From: Azospirillum sp. TSA2s
GTDB taxonomy: Bacteria; Pseudomonadota; Alphaproteobacteria; Azospirillales; Azospirillaceae
Assembly (NCBI RefSeq): GCF_004923315.1
Contig: NZ_CP039650.1
Coordinates: 1,315,501-1,379,500 of the forward strand
DNA length: 64,000 nucleotides
Reading direction: 5' to 3'
Each line of letters begins with the position of its first letter. Position 1 is the stretch's first letter. The notes under the pieces were generated by a model. That model had not been told where the DNA came from, searched no databases, and was given only the letters and a program-made list of their open reading frames with translations. The position numbers and the translations under genes are program-made. This document shows, piece after piece, positions 1-8,654 of this stretch.

Positions 1-444
1 GGAGCGCGCGGCTCCCGTCGCCTGCTCCTGACGCCGCGTGGCATCGCTGGCGGCGTCGCGGGCGACGGTCACATCCTCGATCCACACCACGTCGCAATGG
101 GTATCGCCGGCCCGTCCACGCCGGCCGGTCAGCACCAGTCGCCGCCCGTCGGGCGCCACCGCCTCGCAGCGGAAGGGCTCGCCGTCCCGGCGCAGGCGGG
201 AGAGGGCGGGGCCGAGGTCCGGCACCGTCAGGCAACCGCTCAGCTCGTCGGCACTGGAAATGCCCAGAAGGGCCGCGGCTTCGTCCGATAACGCGCTGTC
301 GCCCTGGTCCGTCCAGACGCACCAGGGGTGCGGCGCGGCGGCCAGCATGGCCCGCCAACGGTCACGGTCTGCTGCGGCGTGATCGGCTTGGCGCCGGGAT
401 TCCTTGTTCCAAAAGAAGCCAGCGAGACCGACCACGCTTTTCAC
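1..444 (-). CDS. PAS-type sensor protein, N-terminal part (cut by window edge)
   Basis: The minus strand is open for 148 codons from a GTG at 444 to the left edge, with an in-frame stop just upstream of that GTG. The product starts with a short hydrophobic stretch (VKSVVGLAGFFW), then a charged segment (residues 13-25), then a PAS-like fold of about 110 residues containing HPWCVWTDQGD, EAAALLGISSADELSG and VVWIEDVTVARDAA. The last motif resembles the end of a PAS domain leading into a signalling helix, as in sensor histidine kinases. The C-terminal part is outside the window, so the kinase assignment is inference. A second GTG at 435 is an alternative start. It lies 165 bp downstream of another minus-strand sensor gene and may be cotranscribed with it. 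Confidence 0.6.
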   Translation of the reverse strand, partial: MKSVVGLAGFFWNKESRRQADHAAADRDRWRAMLAAAPHPWCVWTDQGDSALSDEAAALLGISSADELSGCLTVPDLGPALSRLRRDGEPFRCEAVAPDGRRLVLTGRRGRAGDTHCDVVWIEDVTVARDAASDATRRQEQATGAARS

Positions 445-609
445 CCCCGGGACCGCCGGGCTTGTCGCTGGCCCGGTCGAATCTGTCGAAATGAATCAAG
501 AGGCGCAGAGTAGTTCAGCCCTCTCCCACCGACAAGCGAACACCCGTCCGCTTTGCGCCTTTTCGAGGTTTCCTTCCCGCCCAGGTAGTTTTCGCTCCGG
601 CACGTCCGG

Positions 610-3600
610 TTACGCCATGGTCTCTTCCGGGCTGGGCACCGTCTCATTCGTGTGACGCAGGTCGTGAATCGCCTTTTCGACCTTCGGGAAGGCGGCGGCC
701 ATCGCGCGGGCGTGCCGCTCCACATCCGACGCGCGCGCCTCGACGATGGCGCGTTCCAGCGCGCTGCAGGCGGCGGCCAGCGCCCGCGCCCCCGCCGTCC
801 GCGCCGCACCCGCCGCCGAATGGACCGCGGCCCGCGCCTCCTCCATGTCCCCGGCATCGAGGGCCCGCCGCACCCGCTCCAGCGTCGGCCGCGTCGTCTC
901 GATGAAGAAGTCCATCATGTCGAGCGTGCCGGCATCCAGCCCGCTCCCTCCCATGCCGCCGCCCCCCGTGCATCCAAAGGTCTCGCGCACATGGTCGAGG
1001 TCGAGCACCGGCAGCGCCTCCTCCTCCACTATCGGTGTCGGCTGCGGCTTCGGCGTCCGCGGCTCCGGAGCCGCGCGGGGGTCGAGCCAGCGGGCGAGCA
1101 CGCGCGAGAGCTGGGCCAGCGTCACCGGCTTGGCGAGGTAATCGTCCATGCCGGCGGCAAGGCAGCGCTCCATCTCGCCGGACAGGGCGTTGGCGGTCAT
1201 GGCGACGATGGAGGTGTGCCGCTGTCCGCCGTCCCGCTGCCCGTCATCCTCTTCCGCCCGGATGCGGCGGGCCAGTTCATAGCCGTCCATCGCCGGCATG
1301 TGGCAGTCGGTGATGACCAGCCGGTGCCGTCCACGCCGCCATGCCTCCAGCGCCTGCTCGCCATCGGCCGTCAGCTCCGCCGCATAGCCCAGGCGGCGGA
1401 GTTGGCGCAGCACGACCTGCTGGTTGGTCGGGTGGTCTTCCGCCACCAGGATCGGGCCCGATTCGGCAGGAACCGGCGACGGCAGACAGGAGGGCAGACA
1501 GGGGGCCTCCACGGCGGGGCCGGCGGCGTCGGGTGCGCTGCGGCCGGTCAGGATCGCGGCGGCACGGATCAGGGCGGTGCGGTGGACCGGCTGCACCAGT
1601 CCCGCCATCTGGCCCGAAACCGTGTGGGGAGAGGCGACCGTACCGCCGCCTGCCGGCCCCGCCCCGGAGGCTCCCTGCCGCCCGTCGCCCAGCAGAAGCC
1701 GCGGCAGGCCGGGACAGCGGGCGCCGGCCAGCGGCTCCAGCCGCCCGGCCAGCGCCGTGGTGGTGACCAGCAGCCCGAATCCGCCGCGCCCAAGCTTCGA
1801 TGCGGCATCGGCCATCATGGCGGCGGTCGTCACGGTCGCGCCGCCCTGCTCCAGATAGCGGGCCAGCACCGCGCGCTGCACCTCGTCCTCGTCGACGACC
1901 AGAACGGACAGGCCGTCCAGCGGCGCCGGAGCGGGCGATGGGGTGGGCGCCGGCTCCACCGCGCGCGGCAGGTCCACCGAGAACCAGAAGGTCGACCCGC
2001 GGCCGGGCACCGATTCGACGCCGATCCGCCCGCCCATCCGTTCGACCAGCCGGGTGCAGATCGCCAGACCCAGCCCGGTGCCGCCGAAGCGCCGGGTGGT
2101 GGAGCTGTCGGCCTGGCTGAAGGGCTGGAACAGCCGGGCCTGCCCCTCCGGCCCGATGCCGATGCCGCTGTCCTCCACCGCCACATGCAGGCGGACATGG
2201 TCCGGATCGGATCGGGTGGTGTCGGCCGCATGGACGCGCAGCACCACCCGGCCGCGGTCGGTGAACTTGATGGCGTTGCCGGTCAGGTTGAACAGGATCT
2301 GGCGCAGCCGGCCGGAGTCGCCGCGCAGCCGCTCCGGCACCGAGCGGTCGATGTCGCAGATCAGCGCCAGCCCCTTCTGGTGGGCCTGCGGCGCCAGCAG
2401 GTCGGCCACTCCCTCCACCAGCTCGGCCGGGCGCAGGTCGAGATCCTCCAGTTCCAGCTTCCCCGCCTCGATCTTCGACAGGTCCAGGATGTCGTCGATG
2501 ATCCGCAGCAGCGCCGCCCCGCTGTCCCGCATGGTGGAGACCAGCGTGCGCTGCTCCTCGTCCAGCGGGGTCAGCGCCATCAGCTCCAGCATGCCCAGCA
2601 CGCCGTTCATCGGCGTCCGGATTTCGTGGCTCATCGTCGCCAGGAATTCCGCCTTCGACCGGGCGGCGATCTCCGCCTGCTCCTTGGCGGCGCGCAGCGC
2701 CTCCTCCGCCTGCTTGCGCGCGGTGATGTCGTAGCTCCAGGCCAGCACCGCCGGTTCGCCCTCGAAGCTGGTGCGCTGGAGCGTCTTCAGCGCCCAGACC
2801 CGGCTGCCGTCGGGACGGACCACCGCCGCCTCGGCATCGCGCACCAGCACGCCGCCGCTCTCCGGCTCCCGGCCGCCCTGGCCGCCCTGACCGATTGCCC
2901 CGGCGGGCAGGGCCGGCGCATGGCGGCTGCCGACGAACTCCTCCAGCGGCCGGCCGGCCAGTTCGGCGGCGCGGGCGTTGGCGAAGGCGACGGTGCCGTC
3001 GGCGCGGCGGATGGAGACGCCGACCGGGCTCTGCTCCAGGATGGTGCGGAGCCGGCGCTCACCCTCGGCCAGCGCGCTTTCGCGGGCGCGGATGGCCGTG
3101 ACGAAATAGGCCAGCGCGCGGGCCATCTCGCCGATCTCATCCCTGCTTTCGGCCCTGCTTTCGGCCGGAGTGACGGCGGGCAGGTCCAGATCGGGCAACG
3201 ACTCCGACATCCCTGCCGGCTCGGCCGTCTCCACCGCCTGCATCGCGCTTCGCAGCCGGCGCAGCCGCGCCACCACGTTGCGGTGGATATAGGCGAAGAT
3301 GGCGGCGGCCCCCAGGATCGACAGCACCGCCATGGCGATCACCGCCCGCTTGCCGTCGCGGATCACCCGCTCGAACTCGCCGGAACGGCGGGCGACGTCC
3401 TGCTCCACCGCCAGGAAATAGTCGGACACGATGCCGACCAGCTGGTCCGAAACCGCTTGGTTGCGCGCGGCCGACCGCTTGATCGCCCGTTGCAGCGACA
3501 GCTCCGCCTCGCGCAGAGTGAACAGGGGGGACGGGCCGAATGCCTGCTCCGCCACCTCGCGCTGCAGCGGTTCCAGCCGCGCCGCCCGCTCGGTCGGCAG

Positions 3601-4389
3601 CAGGGCCAGCGCCTCGGCGGCATTGTCCAGCGCCGTGCGGGTGTCGGCCCGGAAGCGGTCGAGCTGGCCGTCGCGGTCGGACCTTAGCGCCGCCAGCAGC
3701 GTGGTCGCCGCCCCGGTCAGCTCGCTGCGCCAGCGCTCCAGCGCCGCGCGGCTGCGGTCAGCCGCCTCCGCGTCCGGCAAGCCGGCCCGCAACTCCATCG
3801 GCCAGGATGCGTCGGCCTCCCGGGTGCCGGCCGCCGCCAGCCGGGCGGTCAGGGCGGCCAGCGCCTGGGCACGGGCGCCGGTCTCGGCGTTGAGGGACAG
3901 CTGTTGCCGGACCTGGGCGTTCAGGGTCAGCAGCGTGCCGACCAGTTCGTTCTTGCGGCGGTCCAGCTCGCCCAGATCGGCCCTGCTGCTCTGGGCGTGG
4001 CCGTTCCCGGCCCGGTCGGCATGGCGCACCGTGCCTCCCCCGGGGCCGCCCCCGGTGCTGCCAAGAGCGATCAGCCGGGCCGTCAGCTCCTCCAGCCGCG
4101 CCAGCTGCCCGTCCATCCGCGCCATCACCGCGTCGCGCGCGCTCTGGTCGGGCGCGGCGACCAGGGCCGGGGCGATGGCGGCGACGGCGCCGCTCTGCTG
4201 CACCAGCTGGGCAGCGGCGACCAGCCCCGGCACCTTGGCGGTGGCGATCTGCTCGTATCCCTGGTGGAAGCGCGAGAACAGCGAGACGGCGACGACGCTG
4301 GTCGCCGCGGCCAATCCGCCGATGACCGTCAACCCCGCCAGGATGCGGAACGCCACGCTCCGCCCCAGGAACCGCCGGGGACTCCGCAT
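610..4389 (-). CDS. Hybrid sensor histidine kinase with receiver domains and C-terminal Hpt
   Basis: A membrane-bound phosphorelay protein of about 1259 residues. Order: TM helix (about 12-35), a helical sensor region with an expected periplasmic location (about 40-340), a second TM (about 345-367), HAMP-like linker, PAS domain (about 446-550), HisKA with ATMSHEIRTPMNGV (His near 585), HATPase with N, G1 and G2 boxes (about 700-810), a degenerate receiver (about 825-936), a true receiver with LVITDCHMPAMDGYE and the distal Lys in YLAKPV, and an Hpt domain with VHSAAGAARTAGA. The layout resembles TorS/BarA-type kinases. The first receiver has VTTTAL where the phospho-Asp would be, so it is probably a pseudo-receiver. 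An upstream ATG at 4440 lies in a 23-bp tandem repeat. I prefer the ATG at 4389, preceded by GAGGGGGTGGGC. The signal sensed is unknown. Confidence 0.9.
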   Translation of the reverse strand: MRSPRRFLGRSVAFRILAGLTVIGGLAAATSVVAVSLFSRFHQGYEQIATAKVPGLVAAAQLVQQSGAVAAIAPALVAAPDQSARDAVMARMDGQLARLEELTARLIALGSTGGGPGGGTVRHADRAGNGHAQSSRADLGELDRRKNELVGTLLTLNAQVRQQLSLNAETGARAQALAALTARLAAAGTREADASWPMELRAGLPDAEAADRSRAALERWRSELTGAATTLLAALRSDRDGQLDRFRADTRTALDNAAEALALLPTERAARLEPLQREVAEQAFGPSPLFTLREAELSLQRAIKRSAARNQAVSDQLVGIVSDYFLAVEQDVARRSGEFERVIRDGKRAVIAMAVLSILGAAAIFAYIHRNVVARLRRLRSAMQAVETAEPAGMSESLPDLDLPAVTPAESRAESRDEIGEMARALAYFVTAIRARESALAEGERRLRTILEQSPVGVSIRRADGTVAFANARAAELAGRPLEEFVGSRHAPALPAGAIGQGGQGGREPESGGVLVRDAEAAVVRPDGSRVWALKTLQRTSFEGEPAVLAWSYDITARKQAEEALRAAKEQAEIAARSKAEFLATMSHEIRTPMNGVLGMLELMALTPLDEEQRTLVSTMRDSGAALLRIIDDILDLSKIEAGKLELEDLDLRPAELVEGVADLLAPQAHQKGLALICDIDRSVPERLRGDSGRLRQILFNLTGNAIKFTDRGRVVLRVHAADTTRSDPDHVRLHVAVEDSGIGIGPEGQARLFQPFSQADSSTTRRFGGTGLGLAICTRLVERMGGRIGVESVPGRGSTFWFSVDLPRAVEPAPTPSPAPAPLDGLSVLVVDEDEVQRAVLARYLEQGGATVTTAAMMADAASKLGRGGFGLLVTTTALAGRLEPLAGARCPGLPRLLLGDGRQGASGAGPAGGGTVASPHTVSGQMAGLVQPVHRTALIRAAAILTGRSAPDAAGPAVEAPCLPSCLPSPVPAESGPILVAEDHPTNQQVVLRQLRRLGYAAELTADGEQALEAWRRGRHRLVITDCHMPAMDGYELARRIRAEEDDGQRDGGQRHTSIVAMTANALSGEMERCLAAGMDDYLAKPVTLAQLSRVLARWLDPRAAPEPRTPKPQPTPIVEEEALPVLDLDHVRETFGCTGGGGMGGSGLDAGTLDMMDFFIETTRPTLERVRRALDAGDMEEARAAVHSAAGAARTAGARALAAACSALERAIVEARASDVERHARAMAAAFPKVEKAIHDLRHTNETVPSPEETMA

Positions 4390-4434
4390 GCCCACCCCCT
4401 CGCCCGCTGCCGTTCCTACCCCGACCGGCTGGGT

Positions 4435-4489
4435 GATCATGCCCCGATCGGCTTGCCGATCATGCCCCGATCGGCTTGCCGATCATGCC
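4435..4489. repeat. 23-bp tandem repeat, about 2.4 copies
   Basis: The unit beginning GATCATGCCCCGATCGG occurs at 4435-4457 and again at 4458-4480 without mismatch, followed by a partial third copy. It lies between the hybrid kinase start and dut, both on the minus strand. It supplies spurious ATG codons upstream of the kinase, which is why the downstream start is preferred. It contains the palindromes GATC and CCGATCGG. Confidence 0.85.
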
Positions 4490-4517
4490 ATAGAAAGCGG
4501 GACGGGGGAGGGGGAAG

Positions 4518-4973
4518 TCAGGCGACGCCGGTGGAGCCGAAGCCGCCCGCGCCGCGCGCGGTCTCGTCCAGCGAGGCGACCTCGACCAGCGCCGCCTGCG
4601 GCGCCTCGGCGATCACCGCCTGGGCGATGCGATCGCCGCGGGCGATGGTGAAGGGCTCCTCGCCCAGATTGATCAGGCAGACGCCGACCGGGCCGCGGTA
4701 ATCGCAATCGACGGTGCCCGGCGTGTTCAGCACCGTGACGCCGTTCTTCACCGCCAATCCGGAGCGCGGCCGGATCTGCATCTCCCACCCCGCCGGCAGC
4801 CCGACGGCGAAACCGGTCGGCACCAGCACCCGCTTCCCGGGCGCCAGCACGACGGGAGCGTCGGCCGGCACCGCGGCGCGCAGGTCGAACCCGGCGGCTC
4901 CCTCGGTGGCGTAGGAGGGCAGCGGCAGGTCGTCGTTGCCGGGCAGGCGGAGGAAGGCGACGGTGGGAGGCAT
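4518..4973 (-). CDS. dut: dUTP diphosphatase
   Basis: Hydrolyses dUTP to dUMP and pyrophosphate, supplying dUMP for dTMP synthesis and keeping uracil out of DNA; cytoplasmic homotrimer in this family. The 151-residue length is typical. All five motifs are visible in order: AGFDLRA, PRSGLA, GTVDCDYRGPVGV, RGDRIAQ and the C-terminal Gly-rich RGAGGFGSTG that closes over the active site. It follows coaBC on the same strand, a pairing common in proteobacteria, but a 165-bp palindromic repeat separates the two genes. Confidence 0.97.
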   Translation of the reverse strand: MPPTVAFLRLPGNDDLPLPSYATEGAAGFDLRAAVPADAPVVLAPGKRVLVPTGFAVGLPAGWEMQIRPRSGLAVKNGVTVLNTPGTVDCDYRGPVGVCLINLGEEPFTIARGDRIAQAVIAEAPQAALVEVASLDETARGAGGFGSTGVA

Positions 4974-5012
4974 GGGTGGGTCCTGTGGTGTTGACGTTCA
5001 GGCTTACGATTG

Positions 5013-5177
5013 CCCCCACCTAACCTCCCCCGCTGGGCGGGGGAGGGACTGCCGCCGCTTTCCCGTACAAGCGCTTGTCCCCTCCCCCGCCCAGCTCTCG
5101 CACAAAGCTTTGCTTTGTGCTGACGCGGCAGGCGGACCGTAGGTCCGCTGGGAGCGGGGGAGGGTTAGGGTGGGGGC
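5013..5177. repeat. Dispersed palindromic repeat, family 1, copy A
   Basis: About 165 bp, closely matching another copy at 30823-30986. The outer ends are inverted repeats of about 22 bp (GCCCCCACCTAACC... against the reverse complement of ...GGTTAGGGTGGGGGC). The interior holds two tight hairpins: CACAAAGC/GCTTTGTG at 5101-5119 and GCGGACC/GGTCCGC at 5132-5148. No coding capacity is seen. It sits between dut and coaBC. It could be a miniature inverted-repeat element or a REP/BIME-like RNA-structured repeat. Confidence 0.85.
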
Positions 5178-5205
5178 ACCGCAGAGTGGGGGCTCTAAGT
5201 AGACG

Positions 5206-6429
5206 CTACTTCCCCGTGAAATACTCCGCCACCGCCTCGGCCAGCCGGGTGGCGACGGCGTCCTTGGGCATGGTCGGCCAGGACTCCACGCCGTCGGCGC
5301 GGATCAGGTGGACGGTGTTGTCACTACCGCCGAAGGTGCCGGTGCCGGGGGAGACGTCGTTGGCGACGATCCAGTCGCAGCCCTTGCGGGCGCGCTTGGC
5401 GGTGGCATAGGCCAGCACGTCGCCGGTCTCCGCCGCGAAGCCGACCACCAGCGCCGGGCGGCGCTCGCCCGGTCGCGACAGGGTGGCGAGGATGTCGGGG
5501 TTTTCGGTCAGGGCCAGGGCCGGCGGAGCGCCGCCGTCCTTCTTCAGCTTGCGGTCACCGGCGCCGTCGACGCGCCAGTCCGCCACCGCGGCGGCGCAGA
5601 CCGCGATGTCGGCCGGCAGCGCCGCCTCGCAGGCCGCCAGCATCTCCCGCGCCGTCTCGATGTGAGTGACGCGGCAGCCGGCGGGGTCGGGCAGGCGGGT
5701 CGGGCCGCTGACCAGCGTCACCTCGGCCCCCAGCGCCGCCAGCGCCGCGGCGATGGCGTGCCCCTGCTTGCCCGACGAGCGGTTGGCGATGTAGCGCACC
5801 GGGTCGATCGGCTCGTGCGTCGGGCCGCTGGTGACGATGGCGCGGCGGCCGGCCAGCGGACGGTGGGACTCCGCGGCGAAGACGCCGGCGATGGCGTCGA
5901 CGATCTCCATCGGCTCGGCCATGCGGCCGGGGCCGTATTCGTTGCAGGCCATCACCCCGTCGTTCGGGCCGATGCGCCGCACGCCACGGCTTTCCAGCAG
6001 CGCCATGTTGGCCTGGGTCGCCGCATGCTGCCACATGCGCACATTCATCGCCGGGGCGACCAGCACCGGCTTGTCGGTGGCCAGCAGCACGGTGGCGGCG
6101 AGATCGTCGGCCATGCCGGCGGCCATGCGCGCCAGCAGGTTGGCGGTGGCCGGCGCCACCACCAGCAGGTCGGCCTCGCGCGACAGGCGGATGTGGCCCA
6201 TCTCCGACTCGTCGGTCAGCGACCACAGGTCGCGGTAGACGGTATCCTCGGTCAGCGCCTGTACCGACAACGGGGTGACGAAGCGGGCGCCGGCCTCGGT
6301 CAGCACCGCGCGCACCGTCACGCCGCGTTCGCGCAGGCGGCGGATCAGCTCCAGGCTCTTGTAGGCGGCGATGCCGCCGGCGATGACCAGCAGCACGCGC
6401 TTGCCGGCCAGAATGGCGTGATCGGCCAT
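5206..6429 (-). CDS. coaBC: Bifunctional phosphopantothenoylcysteine decarboxylase / phosphopantothenate-cysteine ligase
   Basis: Catalyses two consecutive steps of coenzyme A synthesis: joining cysteine to 4'-phosphopantothenate (CoaB) and decarboxylating the product (CoaC). At 407 residues it has the usual fused length. The N-terminal flavoprotein half starts LLVIAGGIAAYKSLELIRRL and contains PAMNVRMW and the HIRLSREADLLVVAPATANLLARMA region. The C-terminal ligase half has VTSGPTHEPIDPVRYIANRSSGKQG and the VGFAAET motif. The start at 6429 gives MADHAILAGKR directly ahead of the first beta strand. The gene is divergent from the regulator at 6666; the 236-bp gap should hold promoters for both. 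Confidence 0.97.
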   Translation of the reverse strand: MADHAILAGKRVLLVIAGGIAAYKSLELIRRLRERGVTVRAVLTEAGARFVTPLSVQALTEDTVYRDLWSLTDESEMGHIRLSREADLLVVAPATANLLARMAAGMADDLAATVLLATDKPVLVAPAMNVRMWQHAATQANMALLESRGVRRIGPNDGVMACNEYGPGRMAEPMEIVDAIAGVFAAESHRPLAGRRAIVTSGPTHEPIDPVRYIANRSSGKQGHAIAAALAALGAEVTLVSGPTRLPDPAGCRVTHIETAREMLAACEAALPADIAVCAAAVADWRVDGAGDRKLKKDGGAPPALALTENPDILATLSRPGERRPALVVGFAAETGDVLAYATAKRARKGCDWIVANDVSPGTGTFGGSDNTVHLIRADGVESWPTMPKDAVATRLAEAVAEYFTGK

Positions 6430-6665
6430 GGCGAACCCCCTCTTCCCGCCGCCCGTATTCAGACGCCCGTTTCCCGACGTCTCCTGCCCGCTGCTGATAG
6501 TTCATCGCGGCGCCCCCGGCAAGCGGCGGCACCGCGACACAGTCTTTCCGACAGCGATTTCGATGTGTTCGCGCGGCCGGCCATGCGCGTAAGGGTGGGA
6601 TTTTCAGAATTATCTGTTAGACAATAGGAGCTGCCCCGTCCCACCTCTCGCGTGTCGCCACCAGC

Positions 6666-8081
6666 ATGCCGCCCGGTGCCATTCCCGTCCTGCTGATCGA
6701 AGACACGCCGTCGCTGGCCCGTGTCTATGCGGAATACCTGAAAAAGGAATCCCACACCGTCATTTCGGTGGAGACCGGGGCCGACGCGTTGGCGCAGCTG
6801 AACGACGGCGCGCCGATGGTCGTGCTGCTGGATCTGCAACTGCCGGACATGAACGGGATGGAGGTGCTGAAACGCATCGACGCCCAGGCGCTGCCCTGCG
6901 CCGTCATCGTCATCACCGCCCACGGTTCCGTGAAGGCGGCGGTGGAGGCGATGCGCTACGGCGCCTATGATTTCCTGGTGAAGCCCTTCTCCGCCGACCG
7001 GCTGGTGGTGACGGTCCGCAACGCGATGGAGCGGCTGCGGCTGGCCCAGCTGGTCGACACCTTCGAGAAGGACCTGAACCGCGCCCGCTATCACGGCTTC
7101 ATCGGATCGTCGCTGGCGATGCAGGCGGTCTACCGCATCGTCGACAGCGCCGCCTCCTCGCGCGCGACCGTCTTCATCACCGGCGAATCCGGCACCGGCA
7201 AGGAGGTCTGCGCCGAGGCGATCCACCGCCAGAGCCAGCGCGCCTCACGCCCCTTCATCGCCATCAACTGCGGCGCGATCCCGAAGGATCTCATGGAAAG
7301 CGAGATCTTCGGCCATGTGAAGGGCAGCTTCACCGGGGCGGTGTCGGACCGCGAGGGCGCGGCCGCGCGCGCCGACGGCGGCACCCTGTTCCTGGACGAG
7401 ATCTGCGAACTGGCGCCTGACCTTCAGACCAAGCTGCTGCGCTTCATCCAGACCGGGACCTTCACCCCCGTCGGCGGGTCGAAGCTGGAGAAGGTCGATC
7501 TGCGCATCGTCTGCGCCACCAACCGCGATCCCCTGCGCGAGGTGGAGGAGGGGCGGTTCCGCGAGGATCTGTACTATCGCCTGCACGTCATCCCCATCCA
7601 CCTGCCGCCGCTGCGCGAGCGCGAGGATGACGTGCTGGAGATCGCCCGCCACTATCTGGCGGAGTTCGCGAAGGAGGAGAAGAAGGGCTTCACCCGCTTC
7701 TCGCCCGAGGCGGAACAGGCGCTGCGCCATTACCACTGGCCGGGCAATGTCCGCCAGCTGCAGAACGTCGTGCGCATCGTCGCCGTGCTGCATGACGGCG
7801 ACACGGTGATGCCGGAGATGCTGCCGCCGCCGCTCGGCACACCGCAGCCGGTCCCGGCCCATGCCGCCGCCGCGCCGGCCGGCGCCCTTCCGGTTCCACG
7901 CCCGCATGTCCCGCCCTCCCCGGACTCGATCAAGCCGCTGTGGGAGGTGGAGAAGGACGCCATCGAGGACGCCATCGCCGCCTGCGACGGCAACATCCCG
8001 CGCGCCGCCGCCCTGCTGCAGATCAGCGCCTCGACAATCTACCGCAAACGCCTGGCCTGGCAGGCGGAAGGGAAGCTGTAG
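6666..8081 (+). CDS. Sigma-54-dependent response regulator (NtrC/LuxO type)
   Basis: 471 residues: receiver (1-120; phospho-Asp D56 in VVLLDLQLPDM, distal Lys in FLVKPF), sigma-54 AAA+ domain (about 145-380) with Walker A GESGTGKE, Walker B GGTLFLDEI and the arginine-finger region REDLYYRLHVIP, then a Pro/Ala-rich linker and a Fis-type helix-turn-helix (about 440-470; NIPRAAALLQISASTIYRKR). The sigma-54 contact loop reads GSFTGA instead of the usual GAFTGA. It should activate sigma-54 promoters after phosphorylation. No cognate kinase is adjacent, although the hybrid kinase and Hpt proteins nearby are candidates. An imperfect AT-rich palindrome (ATTATCTGTTAGACAAT, 6609-6625) lies about 40 bp upstream of the start. 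Confidence 0.92.
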   Translation: MPPGAIPVLLIEDTPSLARVYAEYLKKESHTVISVETGADALAQLNDGAPMVVLLDLQLPDMNGMEVLKRIDAQALPCAVIVITAHGSVKAAVEAMRYGAYDFLVKPFSADRLVVTVRNAMERLRLAQLVDTFEKDLNRARYHGFIGSSLAMQAVYRIVDSAASSRATVFITGESGTGKEVCAEAIHRQSQRASRPFIAINCGAIPKDLMESEIFGHVKGSFTGAVSDREGAAARADGGTLFLDEICELAPDLQTKLLRFIQTGTFTPVGGSKLEKVDLRIVCATNRDPLREVEEGRFREDLYYRLHVIPIHLPPLREREDDVLEIARHYLAEFAKEEKKGFTRFSPEAEQALRHYHWPGNVRQLQNVVRIVAVLHDGDTVMPEMLPPPLGTPQPVPAHAAAAPAGALPVPRPHVPPSPDSIKPLWEVEKDAIEDAIAACDGNIPRAAALLQISASTIYRKRLAWQAEGKL

Positions 8082-8429
8082 CGCCCCTGGTCGATCGGAG
8101 ACACGCCTCGGATCGATTCCGATCTCCCGCGAACCGATTTAAGCCTTTATTTCGGCAAGGGTTTCTTGCTTTACCGCGCACGCATACAAGAAACGGGCTA
8201 ATACTCTTCGACCAAGCCTTGCCGCCTTGGTCGTAATTCCACTCTGAAGTCGGCCGTCGTTAGACCTATGCCGTGAGATGGAATTGCCCGCAACCACAGC
8301 ATGCGGCTAGCCTCCCCGCACAATGTCTTGGTTCCGCTTGCCCGGCAGGCCTCACGGCGCGGCCGATGCCGGCGATTCCGGACCCATGGTTTGCCAAAGA
8401 TCCGCTTCGCAGTGACTAGGGGGAGGCCC
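8082..8429 (+). other. Long gene-free leader upstream of the cold-shock gene
   Basis: 348 bp without a credible gene, with base composition more even than its surroundings (for example the AT-rich run around 8138-8215). Cold-shock genes in other bacteria often have long structured 5' untranslated regions, so part of this may be transcribed leader. I see no convincing -35/-10 pair at standard spacing and no clear terminator for the upstream regulator gene. Confidence 0.35.
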
Positions 8430-8639
8430 ATGACAAACGGCACCGTCAAATGGTTCAACACCACCAAGGGGTACGGCTTCATCGCGCCGGAGGCCGGTTC
8501 GAAGGACGTGTTCGTTCACATCACCGCGGTGCAGCGCTCCGGCCTGCATGCCCTGTCGGAAGGCCAGCGCGTCCAGTTCGAGGTCGCCCGCGGCACCAAC
8601 GGCAAGGATTCCGCGGTGAACATCAGCGTCGTCGAGTGA
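8430..8639 (+). CDS. Cold-shock domain protein
   Basis: A 69-residue single-domain OB-fold protein that binds single-stranded RNA and DNA. It begins MTNGTVKWFNTTKGYGFIAP and carries RNP1 (KGYGFIA) and RNP2 (VFVHI), as in the CspA family. Such proteins act as RNA chaperones in cold or stationary phase. The ATG at 8430 is preceded by GGGGGAGG, a strong ribosome-binding site, which fixes the start within a longer open frame. Whether it is cold-induced cannot be judged from sequence alone. Confidence 0.95.
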   Translation: MTNGTVKWFNTTKGYGFIAPEAGSKDVFVHITAVQRSGLHALSEGQRVQFEVARGTNGKDSAVNISVVE

Positions 8640-8654
8640 CCTGTCCGAACTGAG

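Noticed and set aside
652..3687. A 1011-residue open frame on the plus strand, opposite the hybrid kinase
   Set aside because: It is the antisense shadow of a gene with clear kinase and receiver motifs. Its composition (His, Arg, Gln, Gly-rich) is typical of an antisense frame in GC-rich DNA.
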